Positions 25,307 through 34,882 of a stretch of 64,000 bases of DNA are shown here, one piece after another. A program made the translations under genes and the position numbers. The notes under the pieces were generated by a model. That model was not told the origin of the DNA. It made no database searches and was given only the letters and a program-made list of their open reading frames with translations. Position 1 is the stretch's first letter. The number at the start of each line of letters is the position of its first letter. The stretch comes from Chloroflexota bacterium (lineage in GTDB: Bacteria; Chloroflexota; Anaerolineae; Aggregatilineales; Phototrophicaceae): the NCBI GenBank assembly GCA_020161935.1, contig JAIUNI010000004.1, positions 1-64,000 of the forward strand. Reading direction: 5' to 3'.

Positions 25307-27439
25307 ATGGCAACCGCTACCGAGGAAGATCATCTTCCTGAACTCAACCCGCAGACCTATTTTAACCGCGAACTGGCATGGATCGAGTTTAACCGTCGTG
25401 TGCTGGCGATGGCACAGGACGAAACCGTACCCCTGCTGGAACGGGTGAAGTTTCTTGCCATTTTTAGCAACAATCTCGATGAGTTCTATATGGTACGGGT
25501 CGCCTCGGTGCATGACAAGCTCAAGACGGAGCTGCCGTCGGTGCGGCCTGATGGTTACTCGGCAAGCGCCCTGCTGGCGGAAATTCGGGCGCAGGTGGTG
25601 GAGTTGGTCGCCCGCCAGCGCACGACGATGCGCGAGGTGTTCGCCAAACTCGCCGAGCATGGCATCCGCGTGTTGGGTATTGACGAGCTTGAGCCGCATT
25701 ATCGAGATACCGTCCGCGAGTATTTCCACAACGAAATTTTTCCTGTGCTTACACCGCTGGCAGTTGACCACGCACGCCCCTTCCCCTTTATCTCCAACCT
25801 GAGCTTGAACCTCGCGGTGTGGTTGAAACGCTCGAACGGACACGGCAACCAAGATACCGAGTTCGTGCGCGTGAAAGTGCCAGAAGCCTTACCGCGCCTC
25901 GTCGATATTGGCAAGGTGCTGCGCCGCTACGCCAACGACTCCTCCATGAAGGATACGTTCTTATGGATGGAAGATGTTATCTCGGATAACCTCGACTCGC
26001 TGTTTCCCGGTATGCGGGTGCTGGAGCATTATCCGTTCCGCGTCACCCGCGACGCAGATGTGGATTACGAGCAGGAAGAAGAGGCCGTCGGCAGTATGAG
26101 CGCCATGATCGAGGAAACCGTCAAGGAACGGCGTTTCGGTTCCGTCGTACGTCTCAGCGTGCCGGATAACATCAGCGACCGCACCCTGAACCAGCTGATC
26201 CGCCAGTTGGGGGTGGAACCGGAACGCGATGTCTACCTGATTGACGGTGCGCTGGGTGCAAGCAGTCTGTTTGAACTGTCGGGTGTCGATCACCCTGAAC
26301 TCAAGTATCCCCCGTTCGCCCCGCGCATACCGGAAAACCTCGGCGAGCAGGATATTTTCAGCGCCATCCGTAAAGGCGACATTCTGCTGCACCATCCCTA
26401 CGAATCGTTTGCCCCTGTGGAAACATTCTTCCGCGCCGCCGCCCGTGACCCTGATACGCTGGCGATCAAGGCCACCCTCTACCGCGTAGGCAAGAATTCG
26501 CCGATTGTCGAGGCGCTGCTGGAAGCCCGCGATAACGATAAGCAGGTGGCGGTGCTGGTGGAACTCAAAGCCCGCTTCGATGAGGAAAACAACCTTGAAT
26601 GGGCGCGGCAGTTGGAACATAAGGGTGTGCATGTCACCTACGGTGTGGAAGAACTGCCCGTCAAAACCCATGCGAAAGTGGCGCTGGTCGTCCGCCGCGA
26701 GCCGGATGGGGTGCGCCGTTACATCCACCTCGGCACGGGCAACTACAATGCCAGCACCGCCCGTATGTATACTGACCTCGGCATATTGACGTGCAATACC
26801 GAGATTGCCGATGATGTCTCCAAGCTGTTCAACCGCCTGACCGGGTACGCGCCTGCCACGACCTACAACCGTTTGCTGGTCGCGCCGGAACACCTGCACG
26901 CGGGGATTTACACACTGATCGACAACGAGATTAACGCCGCGAAAGCCGGTAAACCAGCGCGGTTGATCTTCAAAATGAACCAGCTTGAAGAAGACGTAAT
27001 GATCCAAAAGTTGTACCAAGCCTCACAAGCGGGGGTACAGATCGACCTGATCGTGCGCGGGCTGTCGTGCCTCGTGCCGGGGGTTCCGGGTGTCAGCGAA
27101 AATATCCGGCTGATTAGCCACGTTGGGCGCTTTTTGGAACACAGCCGTATTTTCTACTTCCAGAATGCCCCTGCCGCCAAACGCCTGTACATGGGCAGCG
27201 CGGACTTGATGCGGCGTAACCTGTATAACCGTGTCGAAGTGGTGTTCCCCGTACTGGAAGCCCGCTTACAAAAGTTGGTGATGCGGACGCTCGCGACCTA
27301 CCTGCTGGATAACCATCTGGCGTGGGAGATGCAGCCCAACGGCAGCTATATTCGCTTGCAGCCGCAGGCGGATGAAGAACTCATGGATGCCCAAGCGACC
27401 TTCATGGAAGACAGCTTCGGCGTGCAGGCTATGCCTTAA
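25307..27439 (+). CDS. ppk1: Polyphosphate kinase 1
   Basis: 710 residues, the usual length. YFNRELAWIEFNRRVL and NLDEFYMVRVASV at the N-terminus; HHPYESFAPVETFFRAAARDP; VKTHAKVALVVRRE, with the autophosphorylated His; VGRFLEHSRIFYF, with the second conserved His; and MGSADLMRRNLYNRVEVVFPV at the end. It makes polyphosphate reversibly from ATP. No ppx is adjacent. The gene is preceded by 213 bases with no recognisable strong promoter. Confidence 0.95.
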   Translation: MATATEEDHLPELNPQTYFNRELAWIEFNRRVLAMAQDETVPLLERVKFLAIFSNNLDEFYMVRVASVHDKLKTELPSVRPDGYSASALLAEIRAQVVELVARQRTTMREVFAKLAEHGIRVLGIDELEPHYRDTVREYFHNEIFPVLTPLAVDHARPFPFISNLSLNLAVWLKRSNGHGNQDTEFVRVKVPEALPRLVDIGKVLRRYANDSSMKDTFLWMEDVISDNLDSLFPGMRVLEHYPFRVTRDADVDYEQEEEAVGSMSAMIEETVKERRFGSVVRLSVPDNISDRTLNQLIRQLGVEPERDVYLIDGALGASSLFELSGVDHPELKYPPFAPRIPENLGEQDIFSAIRKGDILLHHPYESFAPVETFFRAAARDPDTLAIKATLYRVGKNSPIVEALLEARDNDKQVAVLVELKARFDEENNLEWARQLEHKGVHVTYGVEELPVKTHAKVALVVRREPDGVRRYIHLGTGNYNASTARMYTDLGILTCNTEIADDVSKLFNRLTGYAPATTYNRLLVAPEHLHAGIYTLIDNEINAAKAGKPARLIFKMNQLEEDVMIQKLYQASQAGVQIDLIVRGLSCLVPGVPGVSENIRLISHVGRFLEHSRIFYFQNAPAAKRLYMGSADLMRRNLYNRVEVVFPVLEARLQKLVMRTLATYLLDNHLAWEMQPNGSYIRLQPQADEELMDAQATFMEDSFGVQAMP

Positions 27440-27448
27440 CCCACCCAT

Positions 27449-27477
27449 TTGACAGCTATCTGCATTTGACTTACAGT
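27449..27477 (+). promoter_or_regulatory. Sigma-70-type promoter of the ABC importer operon
   Basis: TTGACA at 27449-27454, a 17-base spacer and TACAGT at 27472-27477, 38 bases before the substrate-binding protein ATG. Confidence 0.65.
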
Positions 27478-27515
27478 ATCAGACCTACCCATTTTGGAGC
27501 TAAAGGGGACTGATC

Positions 27516-29090
27516 ATGAAACGTCGTTTGCTTTTGTTGACTCTACTGCTGCTTGGCGTGATGATGTTGGGCGCAGGTGGGGTACTGGCGCAGGATAACA
27601 CGTTGATTGTCGCCACGAGTCTGGACGACATCATTACGCTTGATCCGGCGCGTGCCTATGAAACCACAAATCTGATGTTGAACCATGCGACCTACGACAC
27701 GCTGCTCGAAATCCATTCGGATGATCTGAACACCATCGTCCCCGGCTTGGCGGAAAGTTACACCGTTTCGGATGACGGGTTGGTGTATACCTTCAAGCTG
27801 CGCGAGGGTGTGCTGTTCGCTTCCGGCAATCCGCTAACTGCGGCAGATGTGGTGTTTTCGTGGAACCGCCTCAAGAACATTAAGGGCAATCCGGCCTTCT
27901 ATGTTGACCAAGTTGCCAGCGTCGAAGCCAGCGACAAGCTGATCGTCACCGTGACGCTCACGGTCAAGACACCGGCGTTCGCCACCATCGTGACCGCGCC
28001 CGCGTTGAGCGTCCTCGACAGTGTGCTGGCGAAAGAAAACGGCGCGACCGATGCGGCTGATGCCGACACAACCGATACCGCCAACGACTGGTTGAGCCAG
28101 AACTCGGCGGGTTCCGGTCCGTTCGTGCTGACCGGTTGGTCGCCCCTGAGCGAAGTCACACTGGTGCGGAATGACACCTACTGGCGCGGCCCGGCACAGC
28201 TTTCCGGCGTGACGCTGAACCACAACACCGATGCCACCAGCAAGCTCCAACTGCTGGAACGCGGCGATGTGGATGTGTATGAAAACGTCGATAAGGATTT
28301 GGTCGAGCAGGTGAACGCCAACACCGACCTCAAGCTGGTCGTCGGCCAAACCTTGAACCTGACCTACCTCGCGATTTCCCCGGCAGAAGGCTTTGACCTG
28401 CCGCTGAAGGACGCGAAGGTGCGCCAAGCGATTGCCCAGTCGATTGACTACGATGGAATCATCAACGGCTTGCTGCTCGGCTACGCTGACCGCCCCGCCG
28501 CCATGCTGCCGATTGGTATCGTCGGTTCTGACCCGACCAAGCGCTACGAACACAACATCGACGCGGCGAAGGCGCTGCTGGCGGAAGCCGGTTATCCTGA
28601 CGGCTTCGAAGTCACCCTCTACAGTTCGACCAGCACATCCGGCGGGGTCGCCAACGAAACGCTGGCGGCTAAGATTCAGTCCGACCTCGCGGAAGTGGGC
28701 ATCGTCGCCACCATCAACCAGCAGCCGAACAGCGACTTCCTGACCGCCTACCGCGCGAAGGAACTGCCGTTCCTGTTTGCCACATGGACACCGGACTATC
28801 TGGATGCGACGATGTGGTCGGATTACTTCTCCTTTGCGGATGTCGGCCCCGCTGCCCGTATCCAACTGGACGTTCCGGCGATTGCTGACCTCGCGACACA
28901 GGGCGGCAACGAAACCGACGCAGCCGCACGCGCCGACCTTTACAGCCAGTATCAGGCGGCGCACGTTGCCGAGGCGATCTTTGTCCCGCTGTTCCAACCG
29001 CAGCAGTTGTACGCCACCCGTTCGAACGTCGAAGGGTTGGTCTTCCATCCGGTTTACTTCATCGACTTCTACGAAGTCAGTAAGTCGTAA
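27516..29090 (+). CDS. ABC transporter substrate-binding protein, family 5 (DppA/OppA-like)
   Basis: 524 residues. The signal peptide (residues 1-26, ending VLAQ) has no lipobox Cys. ITLDPARAYETTNLMLNHATYDTLLEI, the AESYTVSDDGLVYTFKLREGVLF block and KVRQAIAQSIDYDGIINGLL are family 5 signatures. It binds peptides, nickel or other solutes outside the membrane and delivers them to the two permeases that follow. No ATPase gene follows in this window, so the nucleotide-binding subunits must lie elsewhere. The ATG follows AGGGG. A hairpin and a terminator separate it from the permeases. Confidence 0.85.
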   Translation: MKRRLLLLTLLLLGVMMLGAGGVLAQDNTLIVATSLDDIITLDPARAYETTNLMLNHATYDTLLEIHSDDLNTIVPGLAESYTVSDDGLVYTFKLREGVLFASGNPLTAADVVFSWNRLKNIKGNPAFYVDQVASVEASDKLIVTVTLTVKTPAFATIVTAPALSVLDSVLAKENGATDAADADTTDTANDWLSQNSAGSGPFVLTGWSPLSEVTLVRNDTYWRGPAQLSGVTLNHNTDATSKLQLLERGDVDVYENVDKDLVEQVNANTDLKLVVGQTLNLTYLAISPAEGFDLPLKDAKVRQAIAQSIDYDGIINGLLLGYADRPAAMLPIGIVGSDPTKRYEHNIDAAKALLAEAGYPDGFEVTLYSSTSTSGGVANETLAAKIQSDLAEVGIVATINQQPNSDFLTAYRAKELPFLFATWTPDYLDATMWSDYFSFADVGPAARIQLDVPAIADLATQGGNETDAAARADLYSQYQAAHVAEAIFVPLFQPQQLYATRSNVEGLVFHPVYFIDFYEVSKS

Positions 29091-29109
29091 TCACATACCT
29101 CACCCCCAA

Positions 29110-29134
29110 CCCCTCTCCATAAATGGCAGAGGGG
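29110..29134. repeat. CCCCTCT/AGAGGGG hairpin of the dispersed CTCACCC family
   Basis: The sequence CACCCCCAACCCCTCTCC with its pairing arm lies 20 bases after the substrate-binding protein stop and could protect the 3' end of its mRNA. Confidence 0.5.
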
Positions 29135-29169
29135 CTTTAGATCGTGAATGTGATAATTTGCATCGTAAT

Positions 29170-29201
29170 CCAGAGGGCTATACAACCCTCTGGTGTTTTT
29201 T
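29170..29201 (+). terminator. Rho-independent terminator inside the ABC operon
   Basis: CCAGAGGG (29170-29177) pairs perfectly with CCCTCTGG (29186-29193), followed by TGTTTTTT. It lies 12 bases before the permease ATG. Partial termination here would give more binding protein than permease. Confidence 0.8.
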
Positions 29202-29212
29202 GAAGGTCGCTC

Positions 29213-30229
29213 ATGCTTGGTCGCTACGTCATCCAACGCTTAATCCTCACCATCCCGATGATGCTCGGCATTTCGTTGGTGCTGTTCCTCATCTATAACC
29301 TCGTGCAGGTGGACCCGCTGGTCATGATCGTCGGCGAACGGGCGCTGGATAAGCCGGAGATTGTTGAGGCGGCGAAGGCCAAGTGGGGTCTCGACCGTCC
29401 GGTGTGGGAGCAGTACATCACCTATGTGGTCAACATGGCGCGTGGGGATTTCGGCAACTCGTTCCTAACCAAACGCCCCGTGACGACTGATCTGTTTACC
29501 TTCCTGCCTGCGACCGTTGAACTCGCGATGAGTTCGCTGCTGTTCGCCGTCATTTTCGGCGTGCCGCTGGGTATTCTGGCGGGGGTAAAGTACCGCAGCC
29601 TGTTTGACCGCGGCGTGTGGTTCGTGTCGCTGTTGAACGCCTCACTACCGCCCTTCTGGACGGGGCTAATCTTCCTGACAATCTTTTACTTCAACCTCGG
29701 TATCGCGCCGGGGCCGGGGCGGCTTGACCCGCGTATGACCGACCCCGCGCATGTGACTGGCTTGTTTACGGTCGACTCGATCTTGAGCGGCAATTGGTCG
29801 GCCTTCACCAACTCCCTGCACCATCTCGTGCTGCCCACGCTGATCCTCGGCGGGTTTACACTGGCGCTGGTGGTGCGGGTGACCCGCGCGGCGATCATCG
29901 AGGAAATGCGGCGGGATTACGTGCGTACGGCACGCGGTAAAGGCTTGAGCGAACGGGCGGTGATTATTCGCCACGCGCTGCGAAATGTGCTGATCCCGCT
30001 GGTAACGATCTTAGGGTTGGCGTTTGCGGGTTTACTCAGCGGCGCGGTGATGACCGAAACGGTTTTCGACTGGCCGGGGTTGGGGCAGTACCTCGTGAAA
30101 GCCGCCGTCAACCTTGACTATCCCGCTATTCAAGGCGGCACGCTGCTGATTGCGGCGATCTATGTGCTGACCAATCTTGTCGTCGATATTCTCTACGGGG
30201 TGCTGGACCCGCGTGTGCGCCATGAGTGA
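29213..30229 (+). CDS. ABC transporter permease (DppB-like)
   Basis: 338 residues, six hydrophobic segments. MLGRYVIQRLILTIPMMLGISLVLF is the typical DppB N-terminus; the cytoplasmic coupling loop reads EEMRRDYVRTARGKGLSERAVIIRHALRN. It forms the channel with the next protein. ATG 29213 has GAAGGT upstream. It overlaps the next gene by eight bases. Confidence 0.9.
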   Translation: MLGRYVIQRLILTIPMMLGISLVLFLIYNLVQVDPLVMIVGERALDKPEIVEAAKAKWGLDRPVWEQYITYVVNMARGDFGNSFLTKRPVTTDLFTFLPATVELAMSSLLFAVIFGVPLGILAGVKYRSLFDRGVWFVSLLNASLPPFWTGLIFLTIFYFNLGIAPGPGRLDPRMTDPAHVTGLFTVDSILSGNWSAFTNSLHHLVLPTLILGGFTLALVVRVTRAAIIEEMRRDYVRTARGKGLSERAVIIRHALRNVLIPLVTILGLAFAGLLSGAVMTETVFDWPGLGQYLVKAAVNLDYPAIQGGTLLIAAIYVLTNLVVDILYGVLDPRVRHE

Positions 30230-31109
30230 ACTGACCGTCCCTATCACGTCGATGCAGCCAACCAACGCGCAGGTCAGACGTACCCGCGTACAACAAGTGC
30301 TGCGGCATATGCGGAAATATCCCTCTTTCTGGGTCGGGATAGCCGTGCTGGTGTTCTTTGGGCTGGTCATCCTGTTCGCTAACCAGATCGCGCCGTTTGA
30401 CCCACTGGCGCAGGACTTGGCGCAGCGGATGAAACCACCGAGCGCGGTACACGCTTTCGGCACGGATGAACTCGGACGCGATATTTTCAGCCGTGTGGTT
30501 TACGGCGCACGAATCTCGCTGCCCGCCTCGTTCTTCGTGGTGATCGTCTCGCTGGTCATTGGCTCGCTGCTCGGCGCGGCAGCCGGTTTCATCGGGGGGT
30601 TCCTCGATGAGGCGATCATGCGTATCGCGGATGTGACGCTGGCCTTCCCCTCGGTGGTGCTGGCGCTGGCAATCTCGGCGTTCCTTGGCCCCAGCCTGAC
30701 GAACGCCATCATCGCGGCGTGTATCGTCCTGTGGCCGGAGTACGCGCGGTTGATGCGCTCACAGGTGTTGGTCATCCGGTCGAACGAGTATGTCATCGCG
30801 GCGCGGTCGCTGGGAATGCGCGAACCGGGCATCCTCCTGCGTTATATCCTGCCGAATGCGTGGACACCTCTCATCATCAAAGCCGCGCTGGATGTCGGCG
30901 GGATTATCCTGCTGGTGTCGGCACTCAGTTTCCTCGGTTTAGGGGTTACGCCGCCCGCGCCAGAATGGGGTGCGATGATCTCGCTGGGGCGCACCAAGTT
31001 CTATAACTGGTGGCTGGCGACCTTCCCCGGCCTTGCGATTCTGATTGTTATCCTCGCGTGCAACCTGCTCAGTGAAGGGCTGCGAGACTGGCTTGACCCG
31101 AATTATTAG
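30222..31109 (+). CDS. ABC transporter permease (DppC-like)
   Basis: 295 residues from the ATG at 30222, which overlaps the preceding stop (ATGAGTGA), so the two permeases are translationally coupled. HAFGTDELGRDIFSRVVYGARISL and the coupling loop EYVIAARSLGMREPGILLRYILPNAWTPLII identify the DppC/OppC type. Six hydrophobic segments. The operon ends here. Confidence 0.9.
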   Translation: MSELTVPITSMQPTNAQVRRTRVQQVLRHMRKYPSFWVGIAVLVFFGLVILFANQIAPFDPLAQDLAQRMKPPSAVHAFGTDELGRDIFSRVVYGARISLPASFFVVIVSLVIGSLLGAAAGFIGGFLDEAIMRIADVTLAFPSVVLALAISAFLGPSLTNAIIAACIVLWPEYARLMRSQVLVIRSNEYVIAARSLGMREPGILLRYILPNAWTPLIIKAALDVGGIILLVSALSFLGLGVTPPAPEWGAMISLGRTKFYNWWLATFPGLAILIVILACNLLSEGLRDWLDPNY

Positions 31110-31137
31110 TTCTGGTGCCTAGATAACCGGCTATTAG

Positions 31138-31174
31138 CCCCTCACCCCTAGCCTCTCTCCCTCAGGGCGAGGGG
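31138..31174. repeat. Dispersed hairpin repeat (CTCTCCCTCAGGGCGAGG) after the permease operon
   Basis: Reverse-orientation copy of the repeat that is embedded in the portal gene at 10522. The remaining gap to 31444 has no gene; a TATACT at 31395-31400 may be the -10 box of the glucokinase promoter. Confidence 0.65.
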
Positions 31175-31444
31175 AACAAAGCCATGTGTCATCCACTTGC
31201 AACTACAATTTCCTCAGCAAATTGTGATAAGCGCGGTGCAGCCGATTTAGCACCCTGTCAAGTGTCCCATCCATATCCATTGTAGAACCGATTAATAGGG
31301 TGTGTTTCGGGGCGATACTCCCAAGTGCGAACATCTGCTTTCTGATTAATTTTTTCGTGATCTTCGCCACAGCCTGTTCTTAACATTTCGCGTGTATACT
31401 CACTGGTAATTTATGGTCGTTTTCATTACAGAGAGGCATGGATC

Positions 31445-32503
31445 ATGTTATTGGTGGGTGATATTGGCGGTACGAACACGCGCCTCGCGTTGTATAACAT
31501 CGAGGGCGCAGTACCCAAACGCAGCAGTGATATTCGGACGTATTCAAGTCAGGCGTTCGTGGGATTAACGGCAATTGTCGAGCGGTTCTTGCTCGAAACG
31601 GGCGCGACCTGTGACCAGGCGGTCTTTGGCGTGGCGGGGCCGGTGGATAAGGCGAAAGGCGAGTCGCAGATTACCAACCTGCCGTGGCTCATCAGCGCTC
31701 GCGAGATGGAAAACACCCTCAAAATTCCGAAGGTCAGTTTGCTGAATGATGTCGAGTCGATTGCCTACGGGTTAGCACTGCCGGGTGGTATGCAAGAACC
31801 CGGCGACGTATACCAACTCAATCGTACTTATGAACTTCACCCTAACTCGCAGCCGGGTAACAAGGCTCTGATCGCTCCCGGTACTGGATTGGGCGAGGCC
31901 ATCCTGATCTATAATGATACGGTTGAAGGCGGACAGTATCTAGTTACAGCGACCGAAGGCGGTCACACAGATTACGCCCCACGCAGCACCTTCGAGGCGG
32001 GTCTGCTGCGCTACCTACAAGATAAATTTTGGGACGATAGTTTCGGTCATATCAGTTACGAACGGGTCTGCTCCGGTCAGGGGATCAAGCACATCTATGA
32101 TTACTTGAAGGAAAGTAATGGGATGCCCGAAAATCCCGATGTCGCCCGTCGCCTCGTGCAAGGGGATGAACCAGCAAATAAAATCATCTCCGAGGCTGCC
32201 TTGAGCCATTCATCAGAACTATGCATGAACACACTCACCACGTTCGTCAGCATCCTCGGCGCGGAGTGCGGCAACATGGCGCTCAAGACGCTGGCGTTCG
32301 GCGGCATCTACCTCGGTGGTGGCATCCCGCCCAAGATCCTTGAGAAGTTGAAGGACGGCTCGTTCATCGCGGCGTTCTTGAACAAGGGGCGCTTTGCCAG
32401 CACCTTGATCAAAATTCCGGTGTACGTCATCCTGAAAGAAGAACCGGGGTTATTCGGCGCGGCCTGCTACGCCAAGATGATGCAAAAGGTTGTCTCGTCG
32501 TAA
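31445..32503 (+). CDS. glk: Glucokinase (Glk family)
   Basis: 352 residues. LLVGDIGGTNTRLALYN is the phosphate-binding loop; LPWLISAREMENTL and VSLLNDVESIAYGL (catalytic Asp in LLNDVE) and ALIAPGTGLGEAILIYN follow, as in the non-ROK glucokinase family, which phosphorylates glucose with ATP in the cytoplasm. ATG 31445 has GAGAGG upstream. Single gene. Confidence 0.85.
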   Translation: MLLVGDIGGTNTRLALYNIEGAVPKRSSDIRTYSSQAFVGLTAIVERFLLETGATCDQAVFGVAGPVDKAKGESQITNLPWLISAREMENTLKIPKVSLLNDVESIAYGLALPGGMQEPGDVYQLNRTYELHPNSQPGNKALIAPGTGLGEAILIYNDTVEGGQYLVTATEGGHTDYAPRSTFEAGLLRYLQDKFWDDSFGHISYERVCSGQGIKHIYDYLKESNGMPENPDVARRLVQGDEPANKIISEAALSHSSELCMNTLTTFVSILGAECGNMALKTLAFGGIYLGGGIPPKILEKLKDGSFIAAFLNKGRFASTLIKIPVYVILKEEPGLFGAACYAKMMQKVVSS

Positions 32504-32572
32504 CACCGACTCATTTTTTCAACCGTTAATAAGGGAGCAGGGGGCTTGTTTTCAACCCCCTACCCACTTGGG

Positions 32573-34471
32573 TCAGCGCATCCACGATCTCCCTTTGAGT
32601 TTTGGTTTCAGAGTCGGCATGGCTTGATTGGCAAAATCGATCCATGTACGCGCAACATCGTGCTTGCCCTCGGCTTTTAATAATTCCGCCTGTGCGTAGG
32701 CCAGCATTTTAAACTCGGAAAAATGAAATCGAGACCGTTTCAAGAGCGGAGCAATCCATTCTTTTGCTTCAGCTATTTTGCCAGCTTCCGAACACAGATT
32801 TGCCATAGCACACCGCGCAAACAGGTAATCGGGATTCAGTTCAGCATTTTGCCGTATCAGGGCTTCGGCTTCTGGCCGCCTTTTTAAATTGATTAAGCAA
32901 ATCGCCATTTGATTCATAATACCGGGATCATTCGGCAGCAAAACAAATGCTTCTTGAGCGAACTGCAAACCTGTCGTAAAGTCATTTCGGCTAACAGCTT
33001 CCGCACTCTTCTCGTACAAGCGCTGTACATGTTTCGGGAAATGCTTACGATCTGCCTCGCCGTGTATCTCGTAATTCAAGAATAAACGGTCTTTTTGCTT
33101 GCCCTTCTCATACATCTTAACGGGAGTGCCACGCGGCAGTAAACCTTGCTCGACAGCCTGTTGTGAGGCCATCGCGCGGTCTGCATCTGTTCCACGGGTA
33201 CTTTGGACAAATTCGACCAATCCATCTACCGGATACACCCCGGATAAATTAATGACAAACTTTCGCCCTTCAGGGTCGCCACGCTCCAATAAGACTTGGA
33301 GGGCGGTTTCCATGCCGCGTGTATCGCGGATAATTTGTTCAATGCGCTTACGAGCAATCTTTTCGTTGTGCGTCAGGGTCAATTCTATAAGCTGTTCAAT
33401 CCATTGAAATGGAAACCAGTTATAAAAAGGAAATGCCCACGGGCCATTTTGCTCACCGGCAGGGCTTTTGAGGTCATCCAGATTATCGGCGGCAATATCG
33501 AAGTCGGGGACCTGCTTCAACAACGCCTTCCAAAGTTTTTCGGCTGCCTTCCGATCACCCATCCGCGCCAGAGCGGTTGCGATCAGGTGCTGCGCCAAGG
33601 GCTGAATGGTTTCGACGTTGAACTCCTTCGATTTCTGATTTTGCTGGTACAGCCTTACGATTTCTGCATCGTCACCGATGTAGCTAAGAGTCTCGATGAG
33701 CTTGCCCCATTGTTCAACATGTTCAACTTTCTTGTTTTTTACGGCGGCAATTCTCACTTTCGCTTCATCTAGCTGCCCCAGACGAACATATAATTGGACA
33801 AGGTTGCACAGGGTGTGATAATTATCGGGAAATCGTTCTACCGTAGTTATCGCAATGGATAAGGCTTCAGTCAAGCTGCCTTCCAATATATTAACCGACA
33901 CTATACTGTTATAGGGAGCAGCCGTATCCGGTATGAGTTCGATGGCTTTCTCACAAAATATACGCGCTTCTTGAACAAACCCTGATCTGACCAACAATTC
34001 ACATTGTTCAAGAAGCGCCAAGTGTGCATCTGGCCTAGCCGTATGTATGGGATCATTTTCTCGGAGCGATACACATGCTTTTTCGTATACAGCTTTTAGC
34101 TCTCGAATATCCGCAGCTTCGGGTTCATTCCCCCAACGCTGCAAGTACAGATCAGCATAGTGAAAGGTTGTAAAAGCAAGTTGCAATTGGCTACCCGCTA
34201 ACGCCATGTTCATATATCCCGTGGACGCATCCGGCAGTAACTCTACCAAGCGATAGGAAGTTATCAACGCGGTAATGATGTCTTCTACTTCAAAACTGAC
34301 ATCATTCATCATCTGGAGTACTGTCGTATCGTAGGGATGTTTCTGCATGATCGGCAGAAGTGTTTCATAAGCCTCATCCCAACGCTCGGTTTGCATCATG
34401 ATGCCCGCATATTCCAGATCAAAGCGTTCAAGCGATTTCATACGGGGTTGTTTTTTAGAGAGTTTTTTCAT
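32573..34471 (-). CDS. Tetratricopeptide-repeat protein
   Basis: About 632 residues, helical throughout, with TPR-like units (for example AYETLLPIMQKHPYDTTVL, AEALIRQNAELNPDYLFARCAMANL). No signal peptide, membrane segment or enzymatic domain is seen, so a protein-binding scaffold is the likely role. ATG 34471 gives a basic N-terminus (MKKLSKKQPRMKS); the frame stays open to a GTG at 34531. Neither start has a good ribosome binding site. Its promoter region is shared with the divergent ABC-F gene. Confidence 0.7.
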   Translation of the reverse strand: MKKLSKKQPRMKSLERFDLEYAGIMMQTERWDEAYETLLPIMQKHPYDTTVLQMMNDVSFEVEDIITALITSYRLVELLPDASTGYMNMALAGSQLQLAFTTFHYADLYLQRWGNEPEAADIRELKAVYEKACVSLRENDPIHTARPDAHLALLEQCELLVRSGFVQEARIFCEKAIELIPDTAAPYNSIVSVNILEGSLTEALSIAITTVERFPDNYHTLCNLVQLYVRLGQLDEAKVRIAAVKNKKVEHVEQWGKLIETLSYIGDDAEIVRLYQQNQKSKEFNVETIQPLAQHLIATALARMGDRKAAEKLWKALLKQVPDFDIAADNLDDLKSPAGEQNGPWAFPFYNWFPFQWIEQLIELTLTHNEKIARKRIEQIIRDTRGMETALQVLLERGDPEGRKFVINLSGVYPVDGLVEFVQSTRGTDADRAMASQQAVEQGLLPRGTPVKMYEKGKQKDRLFLNYEIHGEADRKHFPKHVQRLYEKSAEAVSRNDFTTGLQFAQEAFVLLPNDPGIMNQMAICLINLKRRPEAEALIRQNAELNPDYLFARCAMANLCSEAGKIAEAKEWIAPLLKRSRFHFSEFKMLAYAQAELLKAEGKHDVARTWIDFANQAMPTLKPKLKGRSWMR

Positions 34472-34547
34472 AACTATAGTGCCTATATAAGCATGAGGTA
34501 TTCCTTCCACATAATTGTAACGCCTCGGCACAAACTTGTGTACCTGC

Positions 34548-34577
34548 TTGAAATCTAAAACGCTTTTCTGCTATACT
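34548..34577 (+). promoter_or_regulatory. Promoter for the ABC-F gene leader
   Basis: TTGAAA at 34548-34553, an 18-base spacer and TATACT at 34572-34577. Transcription would begin near 34584, leaving a leader of about 300 nt. An 8-codon ORF (MTTDSSSK, 34654-34680) lies within it. Confidence 0.55.
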
Positions 34578-34771
34578 ATGATTATTCAGGCGAAAATCGC
34601 ACTTATGTGCCTTATTCCCCTGAACATCTGCTCACATAAGCGAAAGATTGCCAATGACGACCGACAGCTCCTCAAAGTAACCCATTTCACGGATTACCCC
34701 GGTGCTGTTTGCGTTGGTAAAACGCTTCCCATTTGATGTGTTGACTCCTGCTTTAAGGTAGCCCAACCTCG

Positions 34772-34803
34772 CGCCGTCATGGGTGTCCCCGTGCGGCGTT
34801 TTT
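34772..34803 (+). terminator. Leader terminator (probable attenuator) before the ABC-F gene
   Basis: CGCCG-T-CATGGG and CCCGTG-CGGCG form an 11-bp stem with one bulge and a TGTC loop, followed by TTTTT. It lies about 80 bases before the ABC-F ATG and downstream of the promoter at 34548, so it should stop leader transcripts unless overridden. Confidence 0.75.
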
Positions 34804-34882
34804 GATTCCCGCCGCCTTGAGCGGGTTTGCCAGCGGCAAGCCCCTACTGAACACAACCACTGAACCCAAGAAGGCAAGCTAT

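Noticed and set aside
25961..27019. 352-codon minus-strand ORF inside ppk1
   Set aside because: Shadow of the conserved polyphosphate kinase reading frame, with no recognisable domain.
27834..29048. 404-codon minus-strand ORF inside the substrate-binding protein gene
   Set aside because: Shadow frame; the plus-strand gene has a signal peptide and family motifs.
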